From NCBI GenBank assembly GCA_024734555.1, contig JANPWX010000451.1, forward strand, positions 404,221 through 468,220: DNA of 64,000 nucleotides, in the 5' to 3' direction. The notes beneath the pieces were generated by a model. The model was not told the origin of the DNA and did no database searches. It worked only from the letters and a program-made list of their open reading frames with translations. This DNA is from Trochalopteron elliotii (taxonomy: Eukaryota; Chordata; Aves; Passeriformes; Leiothrichidae). The position numbers and the translations under genes were made by a program. Of the stretch, positions 1-12,949 are shown piece after piece (position 1 is the first letter of the stretch; each line of letters begins with the position of its first letter).

Positions 1-3000
1 AACCCTCATCTTTTTCAGACAATATTTCAGTGTCTTAAACTGCTCTGGGTTTCCCTCTGGGCCTCTCAAATGTATGAGGTGGGAGTTGATGGCTATGCCT
101 CAGTCTGAATTCTGCTGCTACTGTACTGGTGCTGTGTGCCCCTTGCTGGGATGATAGGCTTTGGGCAGCCACTTTTCCCCAAAAATTTAATGAGTTTTTA
201 CCAAAAACATGGGTTTGGGCTTTTTGCCCCTAATAGAAAATTTATCTTCTCAACGATTAAATGGAATTGTCTGAAGGAAAGGGACAGTTGGGGTATGTGG
301 TGGTGTCTCTCAAAATAATCTTTACCAGGAGGACTTGTAATTTTAGAACATTACAAACTGATGCATTTTCCCCAGAAAGCAGAACAAACAATGGCATTTA
401 ATCTTTATTGCAGTGTGGTAGCTCTTGTGTTTCTATACCTGTCTTTTGACCCGTTGGTGTGCTATTCTTCATCACTAAGAGCATGTCAGCCTTGCTGGAA
501 GCCACTGTGTTTGCATTCCCACTTCCTATCTCCCAGCTTACAGCCCCACTGCAGGGCTTCTGATTTTCCCATCCCTGGCCTCTTTCATCTCTTGAATATT
601 CCTGACCTATTTTGAGGCTCCCAACCCCCACTTGATATCAGCAACCACCACACTGACATTCTAGTCCAGTACTATTTCCAGACCTGTGCATGGGAAGGAC
701 CACCTGAAAAGCACATTAAACTGTTTTCTTTTCCTCCTTTTCAGTGCTTTTCACAGAATCTCCAGTTTCACGATCCTCTGAACTGTAGCATTTCTCCCAG
801 ATCTTTTAAGTGGATGTTAGGGGAGTTAGACCTGGATTATTTCAGTGGTTCCTCCACCTTTTAAGAAACATGACAGCAGAGAACTCTGCACCCTCTGTTT
901 ATAGTCCTGTCAGGCTGAAATCCTCCCACACTTGCCTGTATGAATGACTTTTTCAGCTGTATTTCGATGCCATGGGAGGCACCTCCGGGTCCCAAAGGTG
1001 CACAAGTATCATTTGCCACGTGTCCAACATCTCCCAGGAGGGTGATACAAGGAGGAATGTGAACCTCCCCTTTGGAATATCTGTGTATCAGGCCAGGAAT
1101 CTAAATCCAGGAAACATGGGGCTGCAGGATGCCTGTCTCACTGTGCTTTCCCTGGACCCAGCAGTGCTGGTGGCTCCACGCTACTTCCCGACACGTTTTA
1201 CATTTCAAACCCCATTTGCCAGAAGAAAGTCACCAAACAGCAAATCTGACAAACAAACCACAGAGAACATCTGATCTGATCAGAAAGTACGTAAGTCTGT
1301 TAGGGAGTGTAGGCACGGCAAGGGCCAGGATTGATGGGGAACATATTTGTTATTAAATCCCATCCACGTAGAGCGATCGGAAACAGATGTGAGCGTTGGG
1401 GATATTAATAAGTGGGCAGACTCCAGGGATCCTGAAGGTACTGCTGCATGGGGGGAGAAAGGGAAATGGCACATCTTTGCTGTCACGTGGGTTTTATGAG
1501 GAGGGGCTATATTTTTACTCTGTACCTTGCTTTGCATTCCCTGCTGGAACTGGAAAATGCAGGGATGCAGAAGGAGAGGTGGCAGGTTAAAGCAAGGATG
1601 GCTGCCTTTGGGAAGGGAACGATGGTGGCTAATAGGAGAGTTGGGACGAAAGAAAACCAGGTTCTCTGGCCCTAATCTGAGTGCAGCTGGGTGGTGATGG
1701 AGTGGCCAAACTGTCCTGCCATGACCAGCAGGGCAAAAGGCTAAAACATGTCCAGGAAAGATGGAGTTGCAGAGATGTAAGAGGTATTGCTTGGGTATAA
1801 AAAGGGTTTTCAGAGCAATTTTGCTGTTGCAGATTTGATAAGGTTTTTCAATACTTCAGATTTCTAGTTCTTTCCCCACAACAGGAAGATTCCAGAATTT
1901 TGCAAGACAAATTTCCTAGGATATTTCTGTGTTGCAAGCCCCTGTATTTTCCCTAGCCATCATCTTTGAAACAGCTGAACCTTTTTATTGGCCGACAGCT
2001 TAAAAGAAAAAAAAAAAAAGAAGGGATAACAAAAAATTCAGCCCAAGGCAGACACTTGGCATGGAAAATTGAAGCCCAAGTGGTTTAAGTTTAACCAAGT
2101 TATTAGCAATTGAAAACAGGGCTTTATAATTGGAAATGTTTGGCAAGCTGAGTACGAGGTTGTGCTACCAGCCCTGCCTCTTAGATGTGTTCATGTTCAG
2201 GGATGTGCAAACACCCGACACAAAGACAGGCATTTGTTTAAAATGCTTACAACTGGGGACAGGCAAAAATGCCACTTTTTGTTCACCTCTTTCTTCTCAA
2301 CCTTAATTCTTCAAGTTTTTGGTTGTCTTTCCACCTCCAACTCTAATTAAAACCAGAGTGCAAATGCTTCTTGTCCTCACTGGAACAAAACACCAACTCT
2401 CCTGACACTGAGGACTCTGAGAGGAGAATTCAGACCGGCTTTGGGGTCACAAAAAGCCAACTTGCAGGTACTGGGAATGTAATACAGACATTTTGTACCT
2501 GTGTTTTCTTCTTGCCCTTTGCAGTGGGAGTGGAGCTGGTGTTTATAGTCTCACTGCACATGCTTGTGGCCCTTTACATGTTTGTATCTCATTGGATGGA
2601 GACGAAAGATTTTTGGGTGGCTCAGCTGGGCAGAAGGCACCAACCTGGGGTGCAAAGTGTCCTTGCTGGGCTGAGTTGACCAGCCTGGCCACTGTTTGCC
2701 TTCCACAGGGCTCTCTGTGGTGCTGGCTGCTGCTCCATCATGCACCCCAATAAAGTTTAAACTCTGGCTTACCACGAGCCCCACTGCAGCCAGGAAACAA
2801 CGTCAAGTTGAGCCATCATATTGTTTGAATTACACCATTATGAAAATCCATGAAAGCCACAGGGAGCCAGCATTTCCCCTTCTACATAAAATGGGGTTAT
2901 GGCCATATTAAAAAACACAACAAAACTGAGTAGCTTTTAACAGGAGATGGTGGAACAGAGGCCTTGAGAGATGCTGAAAAAGCCGAGCATAAAAATAATG

Positions 3001-5500
3001 ACATTTGAAACAAGGCCCTGCTCTTTCTTCTGCTCAGCCTCATGGTGACCCGTGCTCCTGTCACTTCTACATCTCCTGCACTGCCTTTCCTTTTGGAGAG
3101 GGGAGAAGAGCAGCTTTGTGCTGGGGTTGCTGAGTGGCAATCCAGGTCATCCCAAGAGATGGTGACTGGAGGTGCCTGGTATGGGTGGGAAGTTTGGTGT
3201 CTCCCTGGGGTGCACTGAATAGCCCTACTCTGTTCAGAAAACCTCTCTGCCTTGACCCAGCAAGATGTGATCATTCACAAAAGGAAAACAAAGCTGAGGT
3301 TCAGGTACAAAAGAAAAAATGGCTGGAAAGGAGACTGTTCTCCAGCTCTCCAGCTCTTTCCATGACCATTTTACCAAACTCTTGTAAGCTGCAGAGTCAT
3401 TTCTCTGACATGAAATAAAGGGAACATTTCCAAACTTGGGCAGCACAAACCCTTCTTTTTTCTGATGGTAACATGAAGACTTCATCCTGCTTTATGAGGC
3501 AGTCAGACCTTAGGCTATGCTGTAGAAGACCATCTCTCCCCCAGAGAATGGCCAGTGAGGCCAGTGGAGGCCAAGGGACAGAAGACTCAATCGCCTTCCT
3601 GTTTTACAGGCAAAGAGGAAGCAGGGATGTTCTGTTATTCATATTTTCTCTCAGAACCACAAAAGGTGCCTCTTCAAGGCTGGACATCACCACCCTCAAT
3701 GTGCCAGTGAGCAAAGTTCATTGCAAGACAAGTGTTGTGCCCTTCCTAAACACTTGGCTAGTTCTCTGTTGGCTTCCAGTTAAATCTCACTGTTGCTAAA
3801 TCTGAATCATTTTTGCTTTCAGATGTTGCTGAAATCCCTAAGAGTCTTCCTACTTCTTCAGAAGAAGAGCCATTTGTGTACTGGGGCTTATTTTAGATAC
3901 TAATAATTTGGTTTTTTTGCTCTGTCCCCAAGACTCTGATACTGTCACAACCCCAGATCCAAGGCAAACCAGCCCTGCTGAAATCCAGAGTGAAGCCTTC
4001 ACCCCTCTCAGGTTTCTTGTTTGGTGTGGTGTTGGGAATGGTGTTTGCACACTTCTTAATCACCTCAGCTCAAGGAGTTTGAGTCCCTTGCTGTTGTTAA
4101 TTTTGATATATAGCTACCATGCTACACAGCAAAAGTATTTCTACTTTCCTACCTCCACATATGTATGCAGTCAGGAACAATTACCACTGTCAATCCTGTC
4201 TGCCTGCTAACTTGTTTTTTTTTCCCTGTTGGTCATGCTGTAAATCATTTTCACATTTACAACATTAAGAAGGTGCTCTGAGCAATCATTCTTGTGGTCA
4301 ACAAACTGTTACTGCTTCTCAAGTGTCATGGGTCACTACTTAATTACTGGATTTCACTCCCAGTTAAAACCATTAATCTTGTCTCCACCACCTTTCTCTG
4401 GGCCTCTCAGTCCAGTATATTTTATGTTAGGTACATAAGTGCTGGGGTTATTTTTTTTTCATGCCAGCAGAGGGTCTGTAGCTGGAATTTCTGGGCTTGA
4501 TAAGCAAGGTCACCCAACAGAGCCTTTCTTTGGCCTGGGTCACTATAAGCTGAGCCTTTCTCCAGAGAACTGAGTTTTTCAAACAGATGCAGAGATACTG
4601 AATACAGCAGAAAAGTAATAAGGGGTCTCTGTGGTGGTGATGCCACCTTGGCTATGGGAATTCCCCAAGCTTCATCCCATGGGATTATGGCTGCCTCAGC
4701 TGCTGCCTGAACACACAATGGGTATGAGCACAGCAAGAAATTCAGAGTAATCTAGGAAAGCAGACATTACTCTGTGAATCCTAGAGGTTCATCAGGAGTT
4801 AAACTCACCTGTGGAAGCTCACATGTGCCTTTATGAGGGTTGGTTCTGCTCTCACTGACTCTGCCCTGGGACAGGATGGAAGCACAGAACCTGTGTGGGT
4901 GACAGGGCAGTGTCCGACTCCTCCCATTTGTTATTGCACTAGTGGGAATTCATAGGTGTTATCCTGGACAGAGGAGGGCTCCCCTGTTGTTCCCTAGATG
5001 AAACTGCAGAAAAAACATATTTAGAATTATAAGCACAAAAAAAAATGGAACATAAGGGCTACAGAATTCTAACAAAGCTTGTTTCACAGGCCACGTCCGC
5101 AGTGCGCTTGTACAAAATGCCACGTGAATCACACTTAATTTGCTGCAGAATATACTTTGCTATTTCAGAAAAAAAAAAAAAAAAGGCAAGCCCGTGAAGG
5201 GCAAGAGCTTTGCTGCATGTTAGTTGTAAAAGTTCCACAAGTATGGAATCTATTAAAACCATTATTTGTTTATGATGTGAAAGTGATTAGTCTGTTCTAA
5301 ACACAAAAACATGAAAACCTTAAGTGCTGGGACTTTTCAGGAGAATAGCCACTGCTTCTTCATTATAATAATTTATATAATATGGCTCTATTTCTATGGT
5401 ATCTACAATTACTGTAGCAGTTGGTTGCCTTAGCCAAAATCAGGGCCCTCTTGCACATTCATCTAGAAAATACATCCCCTACCCTGATGGGCTCTAAGCA
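1..5500. other. Unique non-coding sequence, no gene recognised
   Basis: I see no coding gene, RNA gene or recognisable transposon here. Open frames are at most about 125 codons, lie on both strands and overlap, as expected by chance in moderately AT-rich vertebrate DNA. Small A-runs occur at 2007-2019 and 5169-5184. AATAAA-like strings (for example near 2750) are isolated and not linked to an exon. A diverged repeat or a distal enhancer could be present without being visible by eye. Confidence 0.6.
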
Positions 5501-5527
5501 CCTGAGAGTTGGATGATCACCTCAGGC

Positions 5528-5585
5528 TGGCAGATGGGGAACAGAGCTAAAGGCCCATCATGACTTGCCCAGGGTCACAGTGAAA
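5528..5585 (-). repeat. Possible ancient MIR/CORE-type SINE fragment
   Basis: The stretch reads like the reverse complement of the conserved part of a MIR element. A 'cagatgggga' block (the reversed 'count below/tail' side) is followed about 30 bases later by 'gacttgcccagggtcaca', which matches the antisense of the MIR segment around 'tgtgaccttgggcaagt'. MIR-type SINEs are old amniote repeats and birds keep a small number of diverged copies. The match is short and the outer limits are uncertain. Chance similarity remains possible. Confidence 0.45.
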
Positions 5586-5599
5586 CAACTTGGGTCCCT

Positions 5600-6595
5600 T
5601 GGCTCAGCTGTCACCTGCAGCCACATGGCTGGGATGATGGAGTCAGAACATTCCAGCGTGAGCACAGGGACATCCATGTGGCCCCAATTACAGACCCAGG
5701 GCCTTGGTTTCACTTCCTGGACTGGATACAACAACAGGATGCTGGAATATTTAGGCTGTGTTCACTGCAGGGAATGTTTCTACTTTAAAAGCAGAAAAAA
5801 AGGTCTCTTTTTCTCTAAGATGTCAAATCACAGAAAGATGGGAGTTTTGTAGAAACCTCACCCAATTTTGGCTTCTTACCACCTCTTTTATGAGACTGCT
5901 TACTTGATTTTAACATCCTGCTGGTGCTGAAGTGCTCCATGGCTTTTGGGGACACTTTGTACTTGCTGTCATCCTCCCTTGTGAATGTTCACCTGGATGT
6001 TTGGGTGCTTCCCAATACACAGCTCCAGAGTGTTCCCTGTAGCTGCCACATCTCACAGACCATTTGCAAGGCTTTCTAAAATCCAGGTCTGCAGCACTTC
6101 CTTCCTCCCAGGCTGCACCTCCTCTCCACATGCTGCAAGTCCCACCCCAGAGCTGCCTCTCCCCTTTGAAGCCCAGGGCATTTCTGGCAGACAGGGCATG
6201 TGCAGAGAATACCTGGGTGCAGGTGGCCATGAAAATACCACCAGTGAAAGCTGATGTCAGGGGGAGGAGATTCTGGTCCTTCACTGATGGCTGATGACAA
6301 AAACAAGTATCTTTAGGTTTAGCAGCCTGTTGGAGCTTTTTGCCTTATTATTCCCAGGCATGGCATGAGGCTCTTCAAGGTTTTCTTGCCTATGTGCTTT
6401 GAGCCCCTTGTTTCATTTCAACCAGATTTGATTTGGGGTACAAATTAGGCAATCCTCTTCTGGTTTCTCCTCCTGAAAATGGTTTCCTTTTCTGCTAATC
6501 TCAGAGTCCTTCCTTTCAGATGTTGTTATTCAGTGCTCCCAGTCATTCCTCCTCAGAGAGGTTGCAGATTACGGTGCCTCACATCTTGCACCACG
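5600..6595. other. Unique non-coding sequence
   Basis: No gene or repeat is recognised. Overlapping frames on both strands in 5910-6306 (up to 124 codons) are shadows of one another and of a C-rich stretch, without domain signature or splice context. Confidence 0.5.
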
Positions 6596-6599
6596 AATT

Positions 6600-7165
6600 T
6601 CTTCCCATTTTCTGTGACTTCTTGCATCAAGATCATCCAGTTGGTGTTAATCTTTTCTCCTCTCTGGAGCATTTCTGAACCTGGGGTCATCAGCAACCTT
6701 CATTAGCACATTTCTTACATTAGATGCCATGGTCACTAATGAGAATTCCCTGCAACATTCCCAATACCCAGCACTGAAGAGCTCCATGAGTAATTCCCTT
6801 TAGTCAAAGAATTTCCTTTTCACATAATGTATTTCCTTTCATACAAATCAACACTTCGTGTACTTTTGCAGAACTTGTACAAATTCCTATTTTTTCCTGT
6901 AAAGAGCCATTTTCCATGTGGCCCTGTGTAACATACTTTACTGAAGTCCAGATCAATTGGATTCACTAGATGTCCTCTAGGAAATCTCTAGCAAAGAAGC
7001 CAGAGGAAATGAATATCTGTCTGGCAAATCCCAGAGTTGTACTTCATCCCAGTTCCCATATATACTTTTGTCTTTAATTACCCTTTCCTTTGACTGCTGT
7101 TTTAAAGCCTTGTGTGCTATTAGAAATGATTAATGGCAACTGATTTGCCTGCTGCTATTTATAAT
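6600..7165 (-). repeat. Ancient CR1/L3-like LINE fragment (reverse-transcriptase region), antisense
   Basis: Several ordered blocks correspond to the antisense of the reverse-transcriptase part of old CR1/L3-type LINEs known from reptiles and mammals. These are the 'catcagcaa...cattagcaca' block near 6690, a 'ccatggtcactaatgag' block near 6728, 'ttttccatgtggccctgtg' near 6910, 'ttactgaagtccagatcaat' near 6938, and the 'catcccagttccca...gtctttaatta' block near 7045-7080. The blocks are in the right order and about the right spacing over roughly 560 bp. All reading frames are broken, so this is a dead relic. It is far more diverged than the CR1 tails elsewhere in the window, so it predates them. 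Boundaries are approximate. Confidence 0.75.
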
Positions 7166-10100
7166 CTTTGACCAAAAGGGAATCTTGGTGTCCAGGGTGC
7201 AACTGACACTTTTCTGACACTGCAAGCCTTTGGAGAGCAGGTAACCAACCTGCCTACTGAATCCTGTCCATAGTGAGGAGAACCTGCAGGTTTCCAGAGG
7301 CATCTGGACATTTAAGGGCCAGGTCCCAGCATTCCAAGTGGGATCCTGGGCCACAGAAGGCATCAGAAGAGCTGTCATTCCCCTTAGTGGTTCTCAGATA
7401 GATAATGGTGTGTGGGTCACATTTCTCCATGGCAATTTCTGCCCAGATTTTATTTTTCCCCTTTCCCCGCTTGCTCATCATGAGAAGAAACTGGAGTTGG
7501 TTTATGCATTGGCTCCCTAAATTATTGTTCTTTAAATGGAGTTTCTTCTGAGAAGGAGAAATTTATTGTCATGCTTTTGCTCCTGCTTGGAAACACAAGT
7601 TTTGGCTTGTATCTACATCTATATTTGTTCAAACTCAGGCAGATGCCCACAGCTTTATCTAAAACATGCAAAACTCCTGCCTGCCCTTGCAATAAAAGAA
7701 ATGGGTACTTTGTCCAATCTGAAAAATACCAGCCAACAGAGAGGAGGAGGGATAATATGGATAAAGAATAAAAAGAGCCTAAATAAACTCAGCAGAAATG
7801 AAAGACTGGTAGATGGAAACCTGAATGCAACAGAAGGGAAATGGGAACGTGCATGGAGAGTGGCAACAGAATGGTAATTAGTACATCCAACAGGAAGATG
7901 TGGATTTGACCTGGGAAAGTAAGCAATGAGAAAAGAAGAGAGAAATCCTGCTCTTTACTAAGAAAAGAAAATTCTTCCCCAAGAATCTGGCATGGAAAGA
8001 GGCCTGGAATGGATGAGAATCTGGATTTTCAAGTGAAGGAATGTATGAGATGAGTCAAGGGAGAGAGAAAGATTTAAGGAAGATTTACTTCTATATCACA
8101 GATGGGGGAAGAGATAGCAAAATAAGTTCTTAATACCTTGAAAATTTCTACTCAAAAAGAAGACATTTTTTTCCCTCTCTAAAAAATCAATAACTTGAAC
8201 TGAAATGGGTGACGAATTATTAGGGTGAATATGGAGATGTGTCTTGGCTTGGGCTCTGGTGCTTGGCAGAGAAGTGTTTGTCAGCAAATCTGAGTTGTCC
8301 CTATCTTTGTTTTGGGTGTTCCTTGCGTGCCAAGTGGGAACAGTGAGTTGTGTCAGGCTGGGAGAGCTGAGGCTGCCGCACAGCCAGGGGCAAGGACTGC
8401 TTCCAGCAGCTCTGGAGAGGGAGCTTGGCTGCCCTGCTCTCCCTTTTCCTCCTTCTCAGGAGCACAAAAAATGCAGGATTTAGGAACAACAGGGTGGTGA
8501 AAGGCCTCTGTCCCCAAGCAGCTCTGCAGCCTGTGAATGAGGGATGTGTATCCCTGTCTGTGGTGCAGTTCTGGGATCGAGGCACATTCCCTGGTGTATG
8601 TCCCGCTTTGTCCCAAGCAGTTCATGAGTCTGGGAATTACCAACAAAGGGCATTCTGTTAAATGCAAATAATATCTGGAATACAATCACTGTAAATGTGG
8701 TTCATTTAGCCATTATTTTTATAGATTGTTGAAGCAATTAACAGAGCATAAAGAGGACTTCCTCCTATGCAAGTGTGATCTTGGGTTGAATGGACCTTTG
8801 TAACTGTCTCTAAGACAATGGCACAGAGTGGAACTGGAATTTCATCTAGCCTTTATTGCCTTATTTGGGTATTTTTAACAATTTCTAAAATGATTTTTCT
8901 TTTTAGTATGCTGACTTTTCGTGGTTTAATTTGTTTGGTTTTGTGAGTCAGTACAAATAATTCTAAAATTAATAAACTAGTATCCTTTAGGTAAATTATT
9001 TAAATGCTCAAGTACATGAACAAATGCAGCCTTACACAGAAAGGCTGTTACGTCTTTTACAGCTGGACAGGATCTGCAGCATGAACAGGGTATTTTTGGG
9101 GTGATTTTCACTTCATTTGTTTTGTTCCCTCTCCTCAAACGTGCCTTTTACTGTTGGTTCCCTGCGTGCCTCATCTGCAGCTAAAAGCCATTTAGCACTG
9201 CAGCAGAAATGAAGATCTCCATTTATTTTTGCTGTCTAAAAGTTATATTTTCCCAGTGGGAAACCATCCAAAGAGCAGAACCTCCTCTCCTACGTTGCTA
9301 CTGCTGTTTGATCTCTCTCCTTCACCTGTAGGTTCTTCTACTATTTGTATTTACACAGATCTTCTGCAATTTTGAATCTTTCTATAGATTGAAACACTTT
9401 CTGCCTTTCTTCTTGGAGATTTCGGTCCTTCTTCTGCCAAAAAAAGTTTTATTTTGAGAGTGTGGGAAGGATGATGACTACAGAAAAGACAGCACAAGCA
9501 TATAAGGTTAATTCAGCCTCACTGGGCATAACCTCACTTACCCAAAGATGCAGAGAGACACGGAAAAAATTCTCAGTCTTGCTTTTCTACTGCTTAGCCT
9601 TATTGAAATCAACTTGCATTCTTTAGTTCCCAGGATGTTCTTACAGTATCCATGTCTGTTTTGGTGAAGATTTGTTTGGTAGGTAGCTAAAGCTCAAAGT
9701 CTTTGCAGTCATAATATCCTTGCTCTTAAAAAAAAATAAGAAGTGCCCATTTGGTGTTTATTACAAGAACTCTTCCTTCCTCATGTGAAGGAAATGATAT
9801 CTTATTTCACTCATTAGAGTAAAATATAACCCTTTAATATGTTGGTATATCATTGCATAAATTATGAGGACTTCTTTGTTGATATGGAATGCCAGATTTT
9901 TCAGAACTGGAGCACAGACATGCTGGGTCGTGAATATAAAAAGCAGATGTCTTTCTCCCTTTCACTCAGGAGGTTAAAGCCTATCAGGGTATTTTAACTC
10001 TCGAGCTTCTGTGACAGGCAACTTCTGTTGGAGAGAGGGAGCTGCCACTCTCAGGTGCAAGGATGGGCATCCAGTTGATCCTGGTTTGCTCTTGGGATTT

Positions 10101-11732
10101 GTCAAAGGGTGAAATAGAGTGTGACGAACGTGGAAGAGAAGTTTTGCCACTGTTTAGGTGTTTTAATGTAAATGAAGGGTAAAAGGTGGCCTGTAAATAC
10201 CCACGTGGCTGGGTCATTGTCCTTTTCTGAAGCCCCCATGTCAGACACTCTTCATGGAGTTGCTTGCTTGATTTGCTTATCAATGTGAAGTGTATTTCCC
10301 ACTTTGCACCCATCACTGTGGAGCTTTTGTATATCATCCATGGCATCTAAACAAATAGCCGGAATCTCCCCATGTAAGGGCTGAGACGTTCAGGCTACAC
10401 AGGGAGGCTGAACATGGAAAGAAAGAGAACAAAACATCTTACCTCTATGCAGAGCAGCAGGTGACACAGAGCCATCTGTGCCATGTTTGGGGGTCCTTAG
10501 GCAGTGGGAATCCTGACATGTTCCTGCAGGTACCATTTCCAGACAGCTGGAGGCATTGGAATTGCACCTGCAGCCTGAGGATGTGGTGGCTGAAAAGGGT
10601 GATGACTTCACCATGAGAAAATGAACTTAGGGCTGTGTGTGGAAAAAGAGCTGCATTAAAAAAAAAAAAGTCTGCAGAAAACAGATATTTGTCATGAAAC
10701 ACTGATTTAAACAAACTGTGAGAGCCAGGCAGATGACTCTAAAATGTGAAGCTGGCCTGTACCTCATGGTATTGCCACGGCGGTTTATAGTGTTTGGAGG
10801 GAGAGTTATGACGCAGAACAAATGAGATAAAAAGCTTGTTTAAGTGTGATTAAATGGCTCTAAAAGCTGCCCATTTTACAGGAAGGAGCTGCAGGCACCA
10901 TGCCAAGCTGTAGCATGCTGTATGCTTCACCAGCTCATCACATCCATATGGGTTGACTCAGAGGAATCTGTTTTAAGGTAATCCAAACTATTAATTTATG
11001 GATGCTCTCATCACTGGGCCTGAGTGTGTGAGGGGAAGATACACCCAGCGAGGTCATAAGGTGGCACCAGCATCTTCCTTCTGCTTTTAAAAGCAGCAGT
11101 TTAGATGTTTGGGATTGTCTTCCTCTGACATCACCCCAGCAACCATCAGCACTGGTGGGGTGGTCGTGGTCTTGTCATTTCCACATGGAGTTGTATTTGT
11201 TGGCAGCCAGCTCCAACAAGTAAGGATCCCTGGGACTGGATGCTCCTGAGAGGGAAGCCAGGTTGCCGATGGATCAGATATCCCTGCAAAGAAAATGCTC
11301 CTCCAGCCAACAAGTTCCTTCTTTGATGGTTTATCCCAGAGAATTGAGCTGGTCAGAAACGTTCCCATGAAACATCATTCCTTAAGCCTGGCTTATTTTG
11401 CTGTAACTGCGATGAGCACAGTTGACTTTCCCCCCATGCCTGAGGAAGAGAGCTTAAGGAAACCCACCTGTACTCCTGGCAGATCTCTTCCAGGACAGGA
11501 GAAGCACAGTGTGCACAAGTCCCTGGCTCCTGAGCGGATGCACCTGGTGGATTTGCCCCAAGGCCAGGGATGCTGGGAGCTCTGCAGCTGCCCACTGAGC
11601 CTGACAAGCTCTGACATGAGTTTCACTGGGAGGCTGCAGCAGGGTCTGGGGAGCTTTTGGCTTCCTGGAAACTGCTCTCCTTTCAAAAAACCTGAAAAAG
11701 GTTTCTGTTCAATTTGGATAAAACCCAAATGT

Positions 11733-11750
11733 TATATATATATATATATT
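11733..11750. repeat. (AT)n microsatellite
   Basis: A short perfect alternating T/A tract of about nine dinucleotides. It is a candidate polymorphic microsatellite with no functional evidence. Confidence 0.85.
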
Positions 11751-11880
11751 TAAATCCGTGCATTTTCAAGGCACTGGAAACACCGTTTTTCGGCCAGTTC
11801 TACTTGATAGTTTTATAGTGGCTTTGCCATAATAAAAGCAAAGTGAGACGAAACAGAAAAGCCCTGCTTAGTAACAACAT

Positions 11881-11901
11881 GGGGTGGGGGAGTGGGAAGG
11901 G
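11881..11901 (+). other. Predicted G-quadruplex motif
   Basis: Four runs of at least three G (4, 5, 3 and 3) are separated by loops of 1, 3 and 2 bases, meeting the usual G3+N1-7 rule on the plus strand. No promoter or transcript is seen nearby, so any role is unknown. Confidence 0.6.
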
Positions 11902-12949
11902 AGGCCTTAACCAGAGCCAGGCTCCCTGAGCCACTGCTCTGCCAGCAGAGGACAAAATACAAGTGCCAGATTTGGGATTGAAATCACATGAGTACAAAGC
12001 TCTGCATCTCAGGGGCCCCTCCACCGAGAGCAAACCAAGGTGCCCTTTGGGGTGCTCTGTCCTGAGTGGTCACTGGTCTGCTCCAGGAGAGTTATTTCTC
12101 AGGCATATCCCAGCCCAGATGCTTTCAGGCTCTTGCGGCTGTCTCCGCACATATGGAGCTTTGCTTTGTCACCAGACCGTGCCAAGGATCCAGTTCTCCT
12201 TTTGACAACAAAGAACTGTTTTTATTTACTATGAAAGCTGGTCTGGCCTTGGCTCTCTGCTCTGTGAATTATTCATCTCGTGTCAGTAGCAGCAGAGCTC
12301 CTCTCGCCTGTTTCTTTCCAGCAAAGGATCAAGACCAGGTTTGGGGGGAGGAAGAGGTCAAGGGGAGGAGTAGTGAGGCAGAATGGACTTACTAGCTCGG
12401 TGTCTTCATTAACATTAAGCAGGCATGTGACCATCTCCCCCCTGGATAATGTCCCATCCTCCCCTGGTGCTGGGAGTAGCTGTGGCTGGTCCTGTTTCTG
12501 CGTGGGGGCCTGAGCAATAGATCAGCAATTAGAGCCAGGATCACTCCTGACAAGGTTTTTCTTTCTTGCTTCCTAACTCACCTCCCTTCTCAGTGGAGGT
12601 ACTTGTCTGAATCACACAGTTATAAAAAAACTGGTTGCAGGAGATCTCTCAGCTAGATCAGGACTGTAATCAAATTTAGATCAGATGAGCCATGGCTTGG
12701 AAACAACCATGGAAGCAGATGCAAGATCTCCATTAGATAACGCCTTCCAGAGCTGAATTACCCAGCTACATAAAAAGTTTTTGCAGTACACTTATACATT
12801 TCTCATATTGCAATCTGTGTTGCACCTTCTATTAATTCTCTCTCCTTACCTAGAGTGTTTTTCTGCATGACCACTGTGACTTCCCTTCACACAGCCGTTG
12901 GACATGTGGGGTTCCCCTTCCTCCTCCTCTCCACCAGGCTGTAAATGCC

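Larger units (their letters stand above)
7170..12945. other. Unique non-coding sequence, no gene recognised
   Basis: No exon, RNA gene or clear transposon is seen. 7740-8100 is purine-rich. 8690-9010 and 9700-9900 are AT-rich and could hold old conserved sequence. Simple tracts are (AT)n at about 11733-11750 and A-runs near 9729 and 10657-10668. A G-quadruplex-type motif at 11881-11901 is listed separately. The largest open frame (11295-11753 plus, 152 codons) runs into the (AT)n tract, which gives its YIYIYI end, and is not credible as a gene. Confidence 0.55.

Noticed and set aside
2740..2770. AATAAA as the polyadenylation site of a gene
   Set aside because: It is an isolated hexamer without an upstream exon or supporting frame. 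Such hexamers are frequent by chance.
11295..11753. 152-codon plus-strand frame ending YIYIYI
   Set aside because: The end is translation of the (AT)n microsatellite and the rest has no domain.
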